From contig JAGKVC010000090.1 of NCBI GenBank assembly GCA_021152595.1, positions 1 through 13,317 of the forward strand: a DNA stretch of 13,317 nt. The letters run 5' to 3'. Every line of letters begins with the position of its first letter. Position 1 is the stretch's first letter. A model generated the notes under the pieces. That model saw nothing but the letters and a program-made list of their open reading frames with translations, did no database searches and had not been told where the DNA came from. Made by a program: the position numbers and the translations under genes. Source of the DNA: Clostridia bacterium (GTDB lineage Bacteria; Bacillota; Clostridia; Oscillospirales; Ruminococcaceae). Shown in pieces: positions 12,969 through 13,317 of the stretch.

Positions 12969-13317
12969 ACATTCAGGAACGCAGAAACAAGGACGGAAAA
13001 ATCACCTCATATCGCATCAGGGTATTCGATCACCGTGATACGCAGACTTACAGGCAGATTTTCAGGACACTATCAATCAAGTATGATACCAGCAAGTCCG
13101 AAGCATGGAATCGCAGGAACGCGGAAAAGCAGGGCGTGATCTTTGAAAAGCAGATCGAGGAGCATACGATCAGCGATTCGCACATCACCTTTGACAGCTA
13201 CTGCGAATACGCAATCGACATGAAGGAGCAGGCAGGGCTTTCGCCTTCAACGATTTACAGCTACACCGGCTGCCGAAAGCGTGTCGCGCCGTATCTGGGG
13301 CATATTCAGCTCAAGCA
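12965..13317 (+). CDS. Tyrosine recombinase/integrase, N-terminal part, partial at right edge
   Basis: 117 codons are visible and the frame is open at the edge. It starts MNIQERRNKDGKITSYRIRV, the AP2-like arm-binding module of Tn916/ICE-type integrases, then a linker, followed from about residue 76 by the SAM-like core-binding domain (ITFDSYCEYAIDMKEQ, LSPSTIYSYTGCRKRV, APYLGHIQLK). The catalytic domain with R-H-R-Y lies beyond the window. It catalyses integration and excision of the element at its attachment site, with the HTH protein upstream as likely Xis. ATG 12965 is preferred because related integrases begin at this NKDGK segment; ATG 12932 in the same frame would add 11 basic residues. 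Confidence 0.9.
   Translation, partial: MNIQERRNKDGKITSYRIRVFDHRDTQTYRQIFRTLSIKYDTSKSEAWNRRNAEKQGVIFEKQIEEHTISDSHITFDSYCEYAIDMKEQAGLSPSTIYSYTGCRKRVAPYLGHIQLK

Larger units (their letters stand above)
11443..13317. mobile_element. Integrative element module (Xis, cargo, Int), continues past the right edge
   Basis: Excisionase-like HTH gene, methyltransferase cargo on the opposite strand, paired inverted repeats, and a tyrosine integrase gene lie together. This is the control end of an integrative or conjugative element. Attachment sites and the other end are not visible, so the left limit is only a guess. Confidence 0.6.

Noticed and set aside
1..13317. CRISPR array, tRNA or rRNA genes
   Set aside because: No regularly spaced direct repeats, cloverleaf or rRNA-like sequence was seen on either strand.

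Overview
The window looks like a gut or rumen Clostridia chromosome, probably Ruminococcus or another Oscillospiraceae. The pointers are moderate-to-high GC, strong AAGGAGG ribosome binding sites, an SPKTG sortase signal, a feoA-feoA-feoB-FeoB-associated Cys-rich gene order, a DUF6110/HMA-type P-ATPase pair, and an Xis/integrase module. The organism call is inference; no rRNA or tRNA is present.

Left half (1-6902), iron acquisition. Two divergent operons leave a roughly 400 bp control region (2307-2710). Leftward lies a secreted, sortase-anchored Tp47-like protein followed by a ferric-reductase-like membrane protein cut by the window edge. Rightward lie feoA, a second feoA, feoB, a 56-aa FeoB-associated Cys-rich membrane protein, and a DtxR/MntR-like regulator. 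A DUF2325 gene follows. Seven copies of one palindrome, RRTTAG-N6-CTAMCS or close to it, mark both divergent promoters, the feoA2-feoB gap and the DUF2325 leader. The simplest reading is one metal-responsive regulon: surface capture and reduction of ferric iron feeding Fe(II) to FeoB, controlled by the regulator encoded in the operon.

Middle (6903-8690). A 204-bp multi-hairpin element with imperfect terminal inverted repeats precedes a short-chain flavodoxin, which could replace ferredoxin when iron is scarce. A leader with three strong stem-loops follows, then a DUF6110 gene translationally coupled to the N-terminus of a P1B-type metal ATPase. That ATPase is cut off at about residue 153, before its membrane and catalytic parts.

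Right half (about 8616-13317), accessory DNA. Immediately after the ATPase breakpoint comes a large unrecognised gene (about 746 codons) broken by two compensating frameshifts and closed by a strong terminator. A remnant of a minus-strand gene follows. Then comes an integrative-element module: an excisionase-like HTH gene, a SAM methyltransferase whose third codon is now TGA although its promoter and ribosome binding site are intact, two tandem perfect inverted repeats, and a promoter driving a 16-codon leader peptide coupled to a tyrosine integrase that runs off the right edge. The left half is intact and well organised, while the right half is rich in broken genes, as expected of a region of repeated insertion and decay.
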